NCBI RefSeq assembly: GCF_007859075.1
Contig: NZ_VOAK01000011.1
Span: forward strand, 806,001-870,000
DNA from: Gemmobacter aquaticus
Lineage (GTDB): Bacteria > Pseudomonadota > Alphaproteobacteria > Rhodobacterales > Rhodobacteraceae
Reading direction: 5' to 3'
DNA: 64,000 nt
Below, piece after piece: positions 1 through 8,490 of the stretch. The position numbers and the translations under genes were made by a program. How positions within the stretch are numbered: the first letter of the stretch is position 1; every line of letters starts with the position of its first letter. A model generated the notes under the pieces. That model did not search any database. It saw only the letters and a program-made list of their open reading frames with translations, and had not been told where the DNA came from.

Positions 1-44
1 GGCGAGGCAAGAACCCTGCACAGGCATATCACCAGGAGCAGGCG

Positions 45-1454
45 ATGTCTGGACTGAGGCGTATTCTGACAGCGACGGCAGCCGTCGCAACGATGGCAAT
101 GGCGATGCCGGTGCAGGCGGAAACCCTTTCCGACGCGCTTGTCGATGCCTATCGCAATTCGAACCTTCTGGAACAGAACCGAGCGCTGCTCGCGGCTGCG
201 GATGAAGATGTGGCGCAGGCGGTCTCGCGGTTGCGGCCTGTGATCTCGTTTGCTGCGAACTATCTGAACCGGCGAACGTTGCTGGATGAGTCGCCAACCT
301 CGGCCGTTGTCGGTCGCCGTTCGACGGTAGAGCAGACGACGCTGGATCTGGCGCTTGAGATGGTGCTCTACGATTTTGGACGGACGCGGACCAGCATCGA
401 TCTGGCCAAGGAAACCGTGCTTGCCACCCGCGCTGCGCTGCTTAGCGTGGAGCAGCAGGTGTTGCTTGAGGCGGTCCGCGCCTATGTCACCTACCGTCTG
501 ACGCAAGAGATCCTTGGATTCCGCCAGAACTATGTCTCGGTGATCGGCGAGGAACTGCGCGCAACCCGCGACCGTTTCGAGGTGGGTGAGGTCACGCGCA
601 CCGATGTATCCTTGGCCGAGTCGAAGCTGGCCGGTGCGAATGCAGATGTTGCGGCTGCCGAAGGTGACGTGCGCGTTGCGCGTGAGGCGTTCCGTGCGGC
701 CGTTGGCCGCTACCCCGGCACGCTCGCGCCGCCGCCACGTTCGCCAAAGCTGCCCTCGACCGTGCAGGGCGCGATCGATATCGCACATCGCGAGAACCCG
801 GCTGTCATCCGGCAGCAGCATCTGGTCAGCGCCGCCGACCTGAACATCGCGCTGGCCGAGGCGAACATGCGCCCGACCATCAGCGCGCAGGGCTCGCTTG
901 GAACCAGTTCAGGTGCGGGCGATACGGTCGACTATAACGCCCGCTCCGTCGGCGTCAGCATGAGCCAGGTCATCTACTCTGGCGGGCTCTTGTCCTCGCA
1001 AAAGCGTCAGGCGCAGATGAACCGCGAAGCGCAGCGCGCATTGCTGCACGAAACCGTGCTGCAGTTGGAAGAAGATGTTGGTGCGGCCTGGGCTCAGCTA
1101 GAGGTCAGCTCTGTCCAGATCGCAGCGAACGAGGCACAGATCGTCGCCGCCCGCCTTGCCTTCGAGGGCTTGCGCGAAGAAGCAAAGCTGGGTGCGCGCA
1201 CGACGCTTGATGTACTTGACGCCGAGCAGGACGTGCTCGACGCCCGTGCGGCCCGCGCGCAGTCTGAAGCTGAGCGTTACTTCCGCGTTTACCAGATTCT
1301 CGCGACGATGGGGCGCCTGACGGCCGAGGATCTGAACCTTGGTATTCCGACCTATGATGTGACCGGCTACTACAATGCGGTGAAAAAAGCGCCGATCGGA
1401 TCGTGGCAGGGCGAGCAGTTGGACCGCGTTCTGAAGGCATTGGGCAAGAACTGA
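45..1454 (+). CDS. tolC: TolC family outer membrane efflux protein
   Basis: Outer membrane channel of type I secretion or RND efflux systems, forming a trimeric beta barrel with a long periplasmic alpha-helical tunnel. The 469-residue length fits TolC. Residues 1-25 form a signal peptide with a PVQA cleavage site. Two homologous halves of long helices follow, with the family-typical VLYDFGRTR near residue 105 and VIYSGGLLS near residue 310. An AGGAG ribosome binding site precedes the ATG. No inner membrane or adaptor partner is adjacent, so the exporter it serves is unknown; the RTX protein at 38.5-39.6 kb is one possible type I substrate (inference). The family call is firm, the exact substrate is not. 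Confidence 0.93.
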   Translation: MSGLRRILTATAAVATMAMAMPVQAETLSDALVDAYRNSNLLEQNRALLAAADEDVAQAVSRLRPVISFAANYLNRRTLLDESPTSAVVGRRSTVEQTTLDLALEMVLYDFGRTRTSIDLAKETVLATRAALLSVEQQVLLEAVRAYVTYRLTQEILGFRQNYVSVIGEELRATRDRFEVGEVTRTDVSLAESKLAGANADVAAAEGDVRVAREAFRAAVGRYPGTLAPPPRSPKLPSTVQGAIDIAHRENPAVIRQQHLVSAADLNIALAEANMRPTISAQGSLGTSSGAGDTVDYNARSVGVSMSQVIYSGGLLSSQKRQAQMNREAQRALLHETVLQLEEDVGAAWAQLEVSSVQIAANEAQIVAARLAFEGLREEAKLGARTTLDVLDAEQDVLDARAARAQSEAERYFRVYQILATMGRLTAEDLNLGIPTYDVTGYYNAVKKAPIGSWQGEQLDRVLKALGKN

Positions 1455-1583
1455 GATCGGATTGTTTCCAATTCGGACCCAACCCATTGCAACTCATGCG
1501 TTTTGCCGAAGATCAAAGCGCCTCTGACTTGCGCGGCGGGGGCGCTGGCGTTACTCTGTCGTCATGGTTGAGTGAGGTGCGGC

Positions 1584-2453
1584 ATGAGCGAGCCAATGAC
1601 ATCGGTTGAAATCGAGGATGTTCTGGCATCCATACGAAGGCTGGTGTCCGAAGACCTTCGACCCCCAATCCCTGCGCAACGCCCGGCCGCAGTTGGCGCC
1701 GACACGGGCCTTGGCAAACTGGTTCTGACGCCGGCCCTGCGGGTGCATGATACGACCGCCGGGCCGATGGTCCTTGGCAAGTCGGATATTGCGGCTGTCG
1801 AGGCTCCGCCCCCTTCGTTGGGCCATGTTGTTTCGCAACTCGGTGCGCGCGTCGACGGGGACGACTGGGAGGCTGAGGCGCCATTCACCGATACCGACTG
1901 GTCCGAGGGAAGCTCCACTGAGCCTGACGACGAGCCAAGACAGGCACCGCTGGCAGAGGTTGTGCCCTTTGTTCTTGCGCATGAGCGTCGCCTGCAAGCG
2001 GCGTGGCGCGATGGAGCCTGGGCAGAGCCGCGAAAGGATGCGACTGGCCCTAGCCCGGAGCCGGTGGTGGAAGAGGCAACAGAGGCCGCCGAGACCTTTG
2101 CCGAGGCTTCGGTGCCGCCCGCACCCTTGGTAGAGGAGCCAGAGCGATCTACCGACCCTCTTGATGCTGCAGAGTTGCAGCCCGAGGCTGAGGTGTCATC
2201 GCTCGACGCGGCCGAGGAAGAGCTTGCAGCCGATGTTGAAGAGCATCTGACGGCCCGTGCGATGAACGAAGTTCCGCGCGTCTTTGCCCCCGGCGATGCC
2301 GATGACTTTGATGAAGAAGCGCTGCGCGAAGTGGTGCGCGACATCATCCGTGATGAACTGCAGGGCGCCTTGGGCGAGCGCATCACCCGCGCCGTGCGCA
2401 AACTCGTCAGGACTGAGATCCAGCGCATGCTGATTGCGCGCGACGTTCAGTAA
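1584..2453 (+). CDS. PopZ/DUF2497-like polar organising protein (candidate)
   Basis: Predicted 289-residue protein with the three-part layout of PopZ. A short N-terminal helix at residues 9-24 contains LASIRRLVSED, close to the PopZ family signature. A long acidic, proline- and alanine-rich middle section (about 30-230) is probably disordered. A helical C-terminus (about 235-289, FDEEALREVVRDIIRDEL then charged helices) resembles the PopZ oligomerisation region. PopZ forms polar condensates that anchor the ParB-origin complex and cell-cycle regulators in Caulobacter. The ATG at 1584 is preferred over an in-frame GTG at 1572 because GAGGTG lies just upstream of it. The middle region is not conserved enough to confirm identity by eye; the call rests on the two ends and the architecture. 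Confidence 0.6.
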   Translation: MSEPMTSVEIEDVLASIRRLVSEDLRPPIPAQRPAAVGADTGLGKLVLTPALRVHDTTAGPMVLGKSDIAAVEAPPPSLGHVVSQLGARVDGDDWEAEAPFTDTDWSEGSSTEPDDEPRQAPLAEVVPFVLAHERRLQAAWRDGAWAEPRKDATGPSPEPVVEEATEAAETFAEASVPPAPLVEEPERSTDPLDAAELQPEAEVSSLDAAEEELAADVEEHLTARAMNEVPRVFAPGDADDFDEEALREVVRDIIRDELQGALGERITRAVRKLVRTEIQRMLIARDVQ

Positions 2454-2480
2454 CGCACCCGACATTCAGCACTGAAACAA

Positions 2481-2505
2481 AAAGCGCGCCTAACGGCGCG
2501 CTTTT
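2481..2505. terminator. Rho-independent terminator, probably bidirectional
   Basis: A perfect 10-bp stem (2481-2490 with 2495-2504) closes a TAAC loop. It is flanked by A-rich sequence on the left and TTTT on the right, so it can act on both strands. It lies between the convergent popZ-like gene and the DUF6280 gene. Confidence 0.85.
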
Positions 2506-2526
2506 CCTATGCTGCTTCCGAAGGGA

Positions 2527-2850
2527 TCAGGCGGCTTCCGCCTCAAGCTCGGCTGCGTGGCGGCGCTCGCTCTCTTCGCGCGACAGCGCGACCGAGGTAC
2601 GCACGCCCTTGGCGACGAAATCCATCAGGCCCTTCACGACGCGCTCGTTCGGATCGATGCCGGCGCAGGACAGAACCTCGCGCCCGTCACGCGAACGCGC
2701 CCAGCGTGCGATCTGTTCGGGGCCGTTGCCATACTTCTTGTCGTCGGCAATGGCGTCATCGAGGGCGGCCAGAACGACGGCAGCAAAAAGCTTGCGGGCC
2801 CGTTGACCCTGCTCGTAGTTGAATGCGGTGCTGTCGATGAAGTCTGCCAT
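2527..2850 (-). CDS. DUF6280 family protein
   Basis: Small 107-residue soluble protein of unknown function, which I recognise as a highly conserved Rhodobacterales family (DUF6280). The central part, including DDAIADDKKYGNGPEQIARW at about residues 31-50, is strongly helical and charged, with no signal peptide or membrane segment. The strong conservation I recall across the order suggests a housekeeping role, but none can be assigned from sequence. It is divergent from efp across a 212-base gap and converges on the popZ-like gene, with a shared terminator between them. Confidence 0.75.
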   Translation of the reverse strand: MADFIDSTAFNYEQGQRARKLFAAVVLAALDDAIADDKKYGNGPEQIARWARSRDGREVLSCAGIDPNERVVKGLMDFVAKGVRTSVALSREESERRHAAELEAEAA

Positions 2851-3062
2851 GGCCTATCCTGTTATTGCTCTTGCGTCTCGTGGGGCTCGGTGAATATGAC
2901 GATTTAGTGTCGATTCGGTATTCCACCTTTTGCATAATTGGCATGCATCAGGCGCATGACTTGCCTTCGGAACATACATTATATAGTCGCGGGCCAGCCG
3001 GTTTGCTGACGACATATAGGTGCAGGCCGCAAGAAATCAAGATTTCTATAAGGTTTGACCAA
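2851..3062. other. Divergent intergenic region between the DUF6280 gene and efp
   Basis: This AT-richer spacer must hold both promoters. It contains the interrupted palindrome TGCAT-N7-ATGCA near 2929-2945. About 90 bases before efp there is a TTGCCT followed by an ACATTATATAG stretch that could be part of an efp promoter, although the spacing is not ideal. No small gene with a ribosome binding site was seen. Confidence 0.4.
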
Positions 3063-3626
3063 ATGGCAAAGATCAGTGGGAACGAAATCCGTCCCGGCAC
3101 CATCATCGAACATGACGGCGGGCTTTGGGCCAGCGTGAAGGTCTCGCATGTGAAACCCGGCAAGGGCGGTGCCTTTGCCCAGGTCGAACTGAAGAACCTG
3201 CGCGACGGCCGCAAGCTGAATGAACGGTTCCGGTCAGAGGACAAGGTCGAGGAGGTGCGGCTGGAAAACAAGGACCAGCAGTTTCTCTATGAAACCGATG
3301 GTCGGCTGGTGTTCATGGATGCTGAGACCTTTGAACAGGCCGAGGTGGACGCCGAGCTTCTGGGCGATCGTCGCCCCTTCCTGCAGGATGGCATGACCGC
3401 CACGGTGCAGTACTACGGTGACGAGGCACTCAGCGTGCAGATCCCGCAGAAGGTGCGTTGCCGGGTTGTGGAGGCTGAGCCCGTCATGAACGGTCAGACC
3501 GCGACGAAAAGCTACAAGCCCGCGGTTCTGGAAAATGGCGTGCGCGTCATGGTGCCGCCCTTCATCGGGGTGGATGAGGTCATCATCATCAACACCGACC
3601 TCATGGAATATTCCGAGCGCGCCTGA
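3063..3626 (+). CDS. efp: Elongation factor P
   Basis: EF-P binds between the P and E sites of stalled ribosomes and stimulates peptide bond formation at polyproline stretches. The 187-residue length is standard. The N-terminal KOW-like domain carries the loop VKPGKGGAF, with Lys34 at the position that EpmA modifies by beta-lysylation in enterobacteria. Two OB-fold domains follow, with the conserved C-terminal motifs VVEAEP, then NGVRVMVPPFI and a final DLMEYSERA. The reading frame is open further upstream, but homology begins at the ATG at 3063. It converges on ygfZ, with a GC-rich hairpin across the junction. No epmA or epmB is visible in the window. Confidence 0.97.
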   Translation: MAKISGNEIRPGTIIEHDGGLWASVKVSHVKPGKGGAFAQVELKNLRDGRKLNERFRSEDKVEEVRLENKDQQFLYETDGRLVFMDAETFEQAEVDAELLGDRRPFLQDGMTATVQYYGDEALSVQIPQKVRCRVVEAEPVMNGQTATKSYKPAVLENGVRVMVPPFIGVDEVIIINTDLMEYSERA

Positions 3627-3632
3627 GCGCCG

Positions 3633-4376
3633 TCATTCCGACCGCAGGCGGGCCTCGCCTGCGGTGAGGGGGGCTTCCATCCGTTCAAAACGCATATGGG
3701 CCAGCGCTCGGCCCCCCGACTGCGTGTAAAGCGTGCCCGCCTCGCGCCCGTCCTCCATCAGGATGGGCGTCCCGACCGGTGCGGCCCCTTCGATCCGTAG
3801 CCGCGTCAGACCCTTGCGCAGCTCGGTCTTGTGCTTCATCCGCGCCGTGACTTCCTGGCCCACGTAGCAGCCCTTGCGGAAATCGACGCCGTTCAGCGCC
3901 TCGAACCCCGCCTCGAGGATGAAGGTCTCGTCAGGGATCAGCTCAATGCCTGTTTCGGGGATCATGTGCTCAACGCGGATGGCGTCCCAGTCGACATCAG
4001 CCTCGGGCAGGGGGGCGCCATAGTGCCTCCAGCCAAGCGCCGGGTGGCGCGGGTCGGGCAGGGCGCCTTCGGGTGGCGCGCCCGTGCCCCGCGTGACCGC
4101 AAGCGCGGCAGGCGCCATCTGCACATCCGCACGCAGCCGATACATGGACAGACGGCGCAGCGTGGTATCCGCCAGCCCCTCGGGCAGGTCAAGCAGCAGC
4201 GACTTACCCGTGTTCACCACAAAGAAATCGGCCAGATACTTGCCTTGCGGCGTCAGCAGGGCGGCATAGACGATGCCAGGCTTGTCCAACTGCCGCACGT
4301 CATTGGACACGAGGCCCTGCAGGAACGTCAGTGCATCTGCGCCGGTCAGCGTCACGAGGCGGCGGGAGGCGGTCAT
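3633..4376 (-). CDS. ygfZ: YgfZ/IBA57-like folate-binding Fe-S assembly protein
   Basis: Tetrahydrofolate-dependent factor (YgfZ/CAF17/IBA57 family) that supports maturation or repair of [4Fe-4S] enzymes such as MiaB. The 247-residue protein resembles the GcvT fold. It carries the family signature KGCYVGQEV at residues 168-176, with the conserved Cys170, and an N-terminal LVTLTGADALTFLQGLVSND segment. The ATG at 4376 was chosen because family homology starts there and it lies only 4 bases after the stop of the upstream ABC transporter gene, indicating one transcript. A perfect 10-bp hairpin (3641-3650/3656-3665) lies within its last codons and may mark the convergent end with efp. Confidence 0.93.
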   Translation of the reverse strand: MTASRRLVTLTGADALTFLQGLVSNDVRQLDKPGIVYAALLTPQGKYLADFFVVNTGKSLLLDLPEGLADTTLRRLSMYRLRADVQMAPAALAVTRGTGAPPEGALPDPRHPALGWRHYGAPLPEADVDWDAIRVEHMIPETGIELIPDETFILEAGFEALNGVDFRKGCYVGQEVTARMKHKTELRKGLTRLRIEGAAPVGTPILMEDGREAGTLYTQSGGRALAHMRFERMEAPLTAGEARLRSE

Positions 4377-4380
4377 GGCC

Positions 4381-6138
4381 CTATTCCTTGAATTGCAGGC
4401 GATAGAGATCGGCATAAAGCCCGCCCTTTGCAAGCAGGCTGTCATGGGTGCCTTCCTCGACAACGCGGCCGTGATCCATCACGACGATCTTGTCGGCGTC
4501 GCGCACGGTCGCAAGGCGATGCGCGATGACCAGCGTCGTGCGCCCGGCACCAAGTCGCGACAGCGCCTCGGACACGACCGCCTCGGACGCCGCATCGAGC
4601 GCCGATGTCGCCTCATCCAGCAGCAGGATCGGCGCGCCTGCGACCAGCGCACGGGCAATCGCCACGCGCTGACGCTGCCCACCGGACAGGGCCGATCCGC
4701 GCGGGCCGGCCCGGCTGTCGACCCCTGCGGGCAGATTCTTCAGAAAATCGCTGACATGCGCGGCGTCAAGCGCACCTTGCAGCCGGTCGTCCGGCAGCTC
4801 ACGCCCAAGCGTCACGTTCTCGCGGATGGTTTCGTCAAACAGCATCGCGTCCTGGGACACCACGGCGAACTGGCTGCGCAGGTCGGGCAGGGTCAGCGTG
4901 GAGATATCAGTATCACCAAGCGTGATCTGACCCGCCTCTGCCTCGGCCATGCCGGTCAGCAGGTGGAACACGGTCGACTTGCCTGCACCCGAGGCGCCGA
5001 CGAGCGCGGTCATTCGGCCCGCCTCGGCGGTGAAGCTCAGTCCATTCAGCACTGGCGCATCGCCATAGCTGAAGCGCACGTCCGCCAGCCTTACTTCGGG
5101 CGGGGCTGCGGGGATGGTGCCGCTGCCCGCCGCAAGGCGGGTGGGGGCCGCCGTGTCGAACAGGCGGAAGATCCGCTCCAGCGAGGCGGATGCCACCTGC
5201 CACACGCCCGCCTGATCGCCCAGCCTGCGGATGGGCTGGAAGGTCAGCGCCATGGCGGTGAAGAAGGACATGAACTCACCCGTGGTGCGCTTGCCTTCAG
5301 CGATTTCTGCCCCGCCCAGCATCAGCACGGTGAAAAAGCCGATGCCGGTGATCACGTCGATAAGCGCGGGAATGGTGGCACGGCTGGAAGCGCTCTTGAC
5401 CTCGGCCCGTACGATCTGGCCCACGATCCGGCGGAAGCGGTCGGTCTGATAGTCTTCCATCCGGTTCAGCTTGATGGCCTGAATGCCGTGGAAGATCTCG
5501 TCCAGCCGCACGCTGCGCAGGCTTGCCTGATGGCGGCTCTGCATCGTTTTCTTGCGGATGTATTTCTGGATCAGCATGGCCGGCGCAATCAGCAAGGGCG
5601 CGCCAATCAGGGCGGCAAAGGTCCAGCGCACGTCAATCGTCAGCGCGACGATGAAGAGCGAGATCAGAGCGATGAAGTCGCGCCCTGCGCCCGTGATGAG
5701 AGAGGTCCAGACCCCCTGTACCGCGCCGGTATCGCCCACCACGCGCTCCATCAGCGCGCCGGGCGGGTTCTCCTGAAAGAACCGGCTCTCCAGTGTCAGA
5801 ACATGCGACAGCAGATCGACCTGCATCGCCGTCGCGCTTTTCTGCGAAATCGTGGTCAGCAGTGTCTTCGAGGCAATCGAGGTGACGGCCCGGATCAGGA
5901 ACAGACCGAGGATCGCAGCCCCGACCAGTGGCAGTTCGGCCGATCCGCCCGGCGCGAAGACGCGGTCGAAGAGCGGCTCAAGCAGCCAAGAGAGCGCGCC
6001 GAGGGTCGATCCCTCGATCACCATCAACAGAAAGGCCAGCGCCATCAGTGGCGTATGCCGGCTCAGATAGCCGCGCCACAACCGGCCAAACAGGCGGCCA
6101 GAAGTGTAGCGCGGGTCTCGGTCGGATTTTGCGGACAA
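4381..6138 (-). CDS. MsbA-like ABC transporter, fused permease and ATPase
   Basis: Half-size ABC exporter of the MsbA/LmrA type, with an N-terminal six-helix membrane domain (about residues 25-320) and a C-terminal ATPase. Visible ATPase motifs are Walker A GASGAGKST (381-389), signature LSGGQ (484-488), Walker B ILLLDE (504-509) and an H-loop histidine near 540. MsbA-type proteins flip lipid A core or other lipids, though many family members export drugs, so the substrate is uncertain. The frame is open to 6261. I place the start at a TTG at 6138 because CGGAGC lies at good distance upstream and the 585-residue product matches family length. It is followed after 4 bases by ygfZ. Confidence 0.85.
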   Translation of the reverse strand: MSAKSDRDPRYTSGRLFGRLWRGYLSRHTPLMALAFLLMVIEGSTLGALSWLLEPLFDRVFAPGGSAELPLVGAAILGLFLIRAVTSIASKTLLTTISQKSATAMQVDLLSHVLTLESRFFQENPPGALMERVVGDTGAVQGVWTSLITGAGRDFIALISLFIVALTIDVRWTFAALIGAPLLIAPAMLIQKYIRKKTMQSRHQASLRSVRLDEIFHGIQAIKLNRMEDYQTDRFRRIVGQIVRAEVKSASSRATIPALIDVITGIGFFTVLMLGGAEIAEGKRTTGEFMSFFTAMALTFQPIRRLGDQAGVWQVASASLERIFRLFDTAAPTRLAAGSGTIPAAPPEVRLADVRFSYGDAPVLNGLSFTAEAGRMTALVGASGAGKSTVFHLLTGMAEAEAGQITLGDTDISTLTLPDLRSQFAVVSQDAMLFDETIRENVTLGRELPDDRLQGALDAAHVSDFLKNLPAGVDSRAGPRGSALSGGQRQRVAIARALVAGAPILLLDEATSALDAASEAVVSEALSRLGAGRTTLVIAHRLATVRDADKIVVMDHGRVVEEGTHDSLLAKGGLYADLYRLQFKE

Positions 6139-6303
6139 CGCGGGCTCCGGTCTGTGTGTCCCTTGGGATAGCTTGCATGCGGGGCAGGGGCAAGCGGGCG
6201 CGGTGTCTGGCAGTCTGCCCGGTGACCATGGCAGAGCGTGGGCAGGCATTGACCACGGCAAGGGGCGGCCTTAGCCATGGGGCGAGATCAGATGGAGCCC
6301 GCG

Positions 6304-7515
6304 ATGACCCTTGCCAACGGTCGCCCCTACCTTGCCATTCCCGGCCCTTCGGTTACACCGGACCGGGTGCTGGCGGCGATGCACCGGGCGGCGCCCAACA
6401 TCTATGCTGGCGCGCTGCCGGATATGGTGGAAACGATCTGGCCCGATCTGCGCCGGCTTGCGGGATCATCAGGCCATGTCGGTATCTGGATCGCGAATGG
6501 CCACGGCGCGTGGGAGGCGGCGAACTCGAACCTCTTTTCCCGCGGGGACAGGGCGCTGGTGCTTGCGACCGGGCAGTTCGGCCATGGCTGGCATGCCTCG
6601 GCCATTGCGCAGGGGATTAGGGCCGAGTTGCTGGACTTCGGGCGCAATTCTCCGGCGGACCCCGACAGGCTTGAGTCCGCATTGCGCGCGGATAGCGACC
6701 ATTCGATCAAGGCGGTGCTGGTCACCCATGTCGATACAGCGACCTCGGTCAAGAACGACATCCCCGCTTTGCGCCGGGCCATCGATGCGGCGGGCCACCC
6801 GGCGCTGCTGGCAGTGGACTGCATTGCCTCGATGGGTTGCGACGAGATGCGGATGGATGACTGGGGTGTCGATCTGATCGTCGGGGCAAGCCAGAAGGGG
6901 CTGATGGTTCCGCCGGGGCTTGGCCTTGTCTGGGCATCGGACCGCGCGGTGGAGCGCTGCCGCGAGGCTGATCTGCGGACGCCCTACTGGAACTGGACCA
7001 CACGCTTCGATGCGACCGAGTTCTGGCAGCTTTGGCATGGAACCGCACCGACGCATCATCTTTTCGGTCTGCGCGAAAGCCTGAACATGATTTTCGATGA
7101 AGGGGTCGAGGCTGTCTGGGCCCGGCACGCCGGGCTGGCGCGGGCGGTTTGGGCGGCCTTTGACGCATGGGGGCAGGGCAATCCCCAGATTGCGCTGAAC
7201 GTGGCCGACCCCGCCGCGCGTGGACATTCCGTCACTGCCGCCCGCGTTGGCCCCGCACCATCGGCCACCCGACTGCGCAGTTGGCTTGAGGCGAAGGCAG
7301 GGGTCACCCTGGGCATCGGCCTTGGCATGCAGACAGCCGAGGACCCCGGCGCCGATGGCAGCCTGCGCGTGGCGCATATGGGGCATGTGAACGCGCATAT
7401 GACATTGGGCGCGCTTGCTGCGATGCAGGCCGGGATGGTCGCGCTTGGCATTCCGCACGGGCCGGGTGCGCTCGATGCAGCCGCGCGGGCGGTGGCCGAG
7501 GCCGCGGGGGCATGA
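6304..7515 (+). CDS. Class V PLP-dependent aminotransferase (serine/alanine-glyoxylate type)
   Basis: 403-residue aminotransferase of fold type I, class V, similar to serine-glyoxylate and alanine-glyoxylate aminotransferases. It begins PYLAIPGPSVTPDRVL, the family start motif, and has the PLP-binding lysine at Lys198 in GASQKGLMVPPGLGL. The ATG at 6304 follows GGAG at a suitable distance; ATGs at 6277 and 6292 are in frame but less likely. It overlaps the next gene by 4 bases (ATGA), so the two are translationally coupled. The exact amino donor and acceptor cannot be read from sequence. Serine-glyoxylate transaminases act in photorespiration-like or serine-cycle C1 metabolism, but no cycle partners are nearby. 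Confidence 0.85.
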   Translation: MTLANGRPYLAIPGPSVTPDRVLAAMHRAAPNIYAGALPDMVETIWPDLRRLAGSSGHVGIWIANGHGAWEAANSNLFSRGDRALVLATGQFGHGWHASAIAQGIRAELLDFGRNSPADPDRLESALRADSDHSIKAVLVTHVDTATSVKNDIPALRRAIDAAGHPALLAVDCIASMGCDEMRMDDWGVDLIVGASQKGLMVPPGLGLVWASDRAVERCREADLRTPYWNWTTRFDATEFWQLWHGTAPTHHLFGLRESLNMIFDEGVEAVWARHAGLARAVWAAFDAWGQGNPQIALNVADPAARGHSVTAARVGPAPSATRLRSWLEAKAGVTLGIGLGMQTAEDPGADGSLRVAHMGHVNAHMTLGALAAMQAGMVALGIPHGPGALDAAARAVAEAAGA

Positions 7516-7946
7516 CCCCGCGTCTGGCCCGCGGCCTTGATCTGGATGCCGTGCAGGCCTGTGTCGTCGCAGCCTTTGAGCCGTTCGTCGCAGGCATCGG
7601 TCGCCGCCCGGCACCGATGGACGACGACTATGCCACGATGATTGCGCAGGGCGAGGTCTGGGTCGTGGGAGAGGGGGAGGCCGTGATGGCCTGCCACGCC
7701 GCCGACGGCATCATGCACCTCGACGTGCTGGCGGCCTTGCCGTCGGCGCAGGGGCGCGGCCTCGGCCGACTGCTGGTTGCCCATTGCGAGCGGTTGGCCC
7801 ATGCAAGCGGACTGGCGGCGGTCGAGCTCTACACCAATGCCGCCATGTCAGGCGCGCAGCACCTCTATGCCGCGCTCGGCTATACCGAGGTCGCACGGGG
7901 CGCGCATGAAGGCTTCATGCGCGTGTTCTACCGCAAGGTATTTTAG
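7512..7946 (+). CDS. GNAT family N-acetyltransferase
   Basis: 144-residue acetyltransferase with the GNAT fold. The acetyl-CoA pyrophosphate-binding loop is visible as SAQGRGLGRLLVAHCE near residues 77-92, followed by the usual beta-bulge region VELYTNAAMSGAQHLYAALGY. The substrate is unknown. It starts inside the stop codon of the aminotransferase (4-base overlap), which points to a shared transcript and possibly a shared substrate pathway. It ends one base before the convergent DUF305 gene, leaving no room for a terminator between them. Confidence 0.88.
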   Translation: MTPRLARGLDLDAVQACVVAAFEPFVAGIGRRPAPMDDDYATMIAQGEVWVVGEGEAVMACHAADGIMHLDVLAALPSAQGRGLGRLLVAHCERLAHASGLAAVELYTNAAMSGAQHLYAALGYTEVARGAHEGFMRVFYRKVF

Positions 7947-7947
7947 A

Positions 7948-8304
7948 TTATTGCCCGTGCTTGGAGAGCCAGTCCGTCATCCAGGCAATCTCGGCCTCTT
8001 GCGTGGCGATGACCTGCTCGGCAAGCGCCCGGACATCGGGGTCGGTCCCGTGTTGAAGGACAACCTTCGCCATGTCGACCGCGCCCTGATGGTGCGGGAT
8101 CATGCCTGCGATGAAGTCTACGTCAGCATTGCCCGTGTATTTGACTGCACCCATGTCGTCATGCATCCGGTCCATCGCGACGATGTATTCCTGCGTCGAT
8201 GGCGCATCGTTCGTGGCCGTGGCTCCATGGCCGCTATGGTCCGTCTCTTGGGCAATTGCCGGCGCGGCAAGAAACATGAGTATGAGGGCTGACGTCAGCT
8301 TCAT
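7948..8304 (-). CDS. DUF305 (CopM-like) periplasmic protein
   Basis: 118-residue exported protein. Residues 1-18 form a signal peptide ending APAIA. The mature start is histidine-rich (TDHSGHG), and the DUF305 signature [13 protein letters not shown] sits near residue 68. DUF305 proteins are four-helix, ferritin-like small proteins; a cyanobacterial member, CopM, binds copper in the periplasm. Metal binding is therefore likely from the His and Met residues, but the metal is not proven here. GGAGGA precedes the ATG. No copper pump or oxidase is adjacent, so the partner is unknown. Confidence 0.87.
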   Translation of the reverse strand: MKLTSALILMFLAAPAIAQETDHSGHGATATNDAPSTQEYIVAMDRMHDDMGAVKYTGNADVDFIAGMIPHHQGAVDMAKVVLQHGTDPDVRALAEQVIATQEAEIAWMTDWLSKHGQ

Positions 8305-8411
8305 CGGGTCCTCCGGGGGTCAAGTATGCGTTGCCCCATCTCAGCGCGACTGCGCCGGAAACTGCAAATCAAGCGGGCGTGACCAGCGACCTGCGCTGCT
8401 ATTGCGGGCAG

Positions 8412-8447
8412 ACCCTGCGCCGATGCACCGAAGTGCGCAGGGTTTTT
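8412..8447 (+). terminator. Orphan Rho-independent terminator, possible end of a small RNA
   Basis: A perfect 9-bp stem (8412-8420 with 8435-8443) with a 14-base loop is followed by five T residues. It faces the plus strand, yet the nearest plus-strand gene ends at 7946, beyond a minus-strand gene. A small RNA starting between about 8310 and 8390 would explain it. Confidence 0.55.
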
Positions 8448-8490
8448 GCTTCAAAACGGGTCGTTTGCACCGTAAATTCATCCGTAACGG

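Noticed and set aside
4273-6171. A 632-codon plus-strand frame
   Set aside because: It is antisense to the MsbA-like transporter, whose Walker and signature motifs are intact. Composition bias (Arg, Gln, His, Gly) marks it as a shadow.
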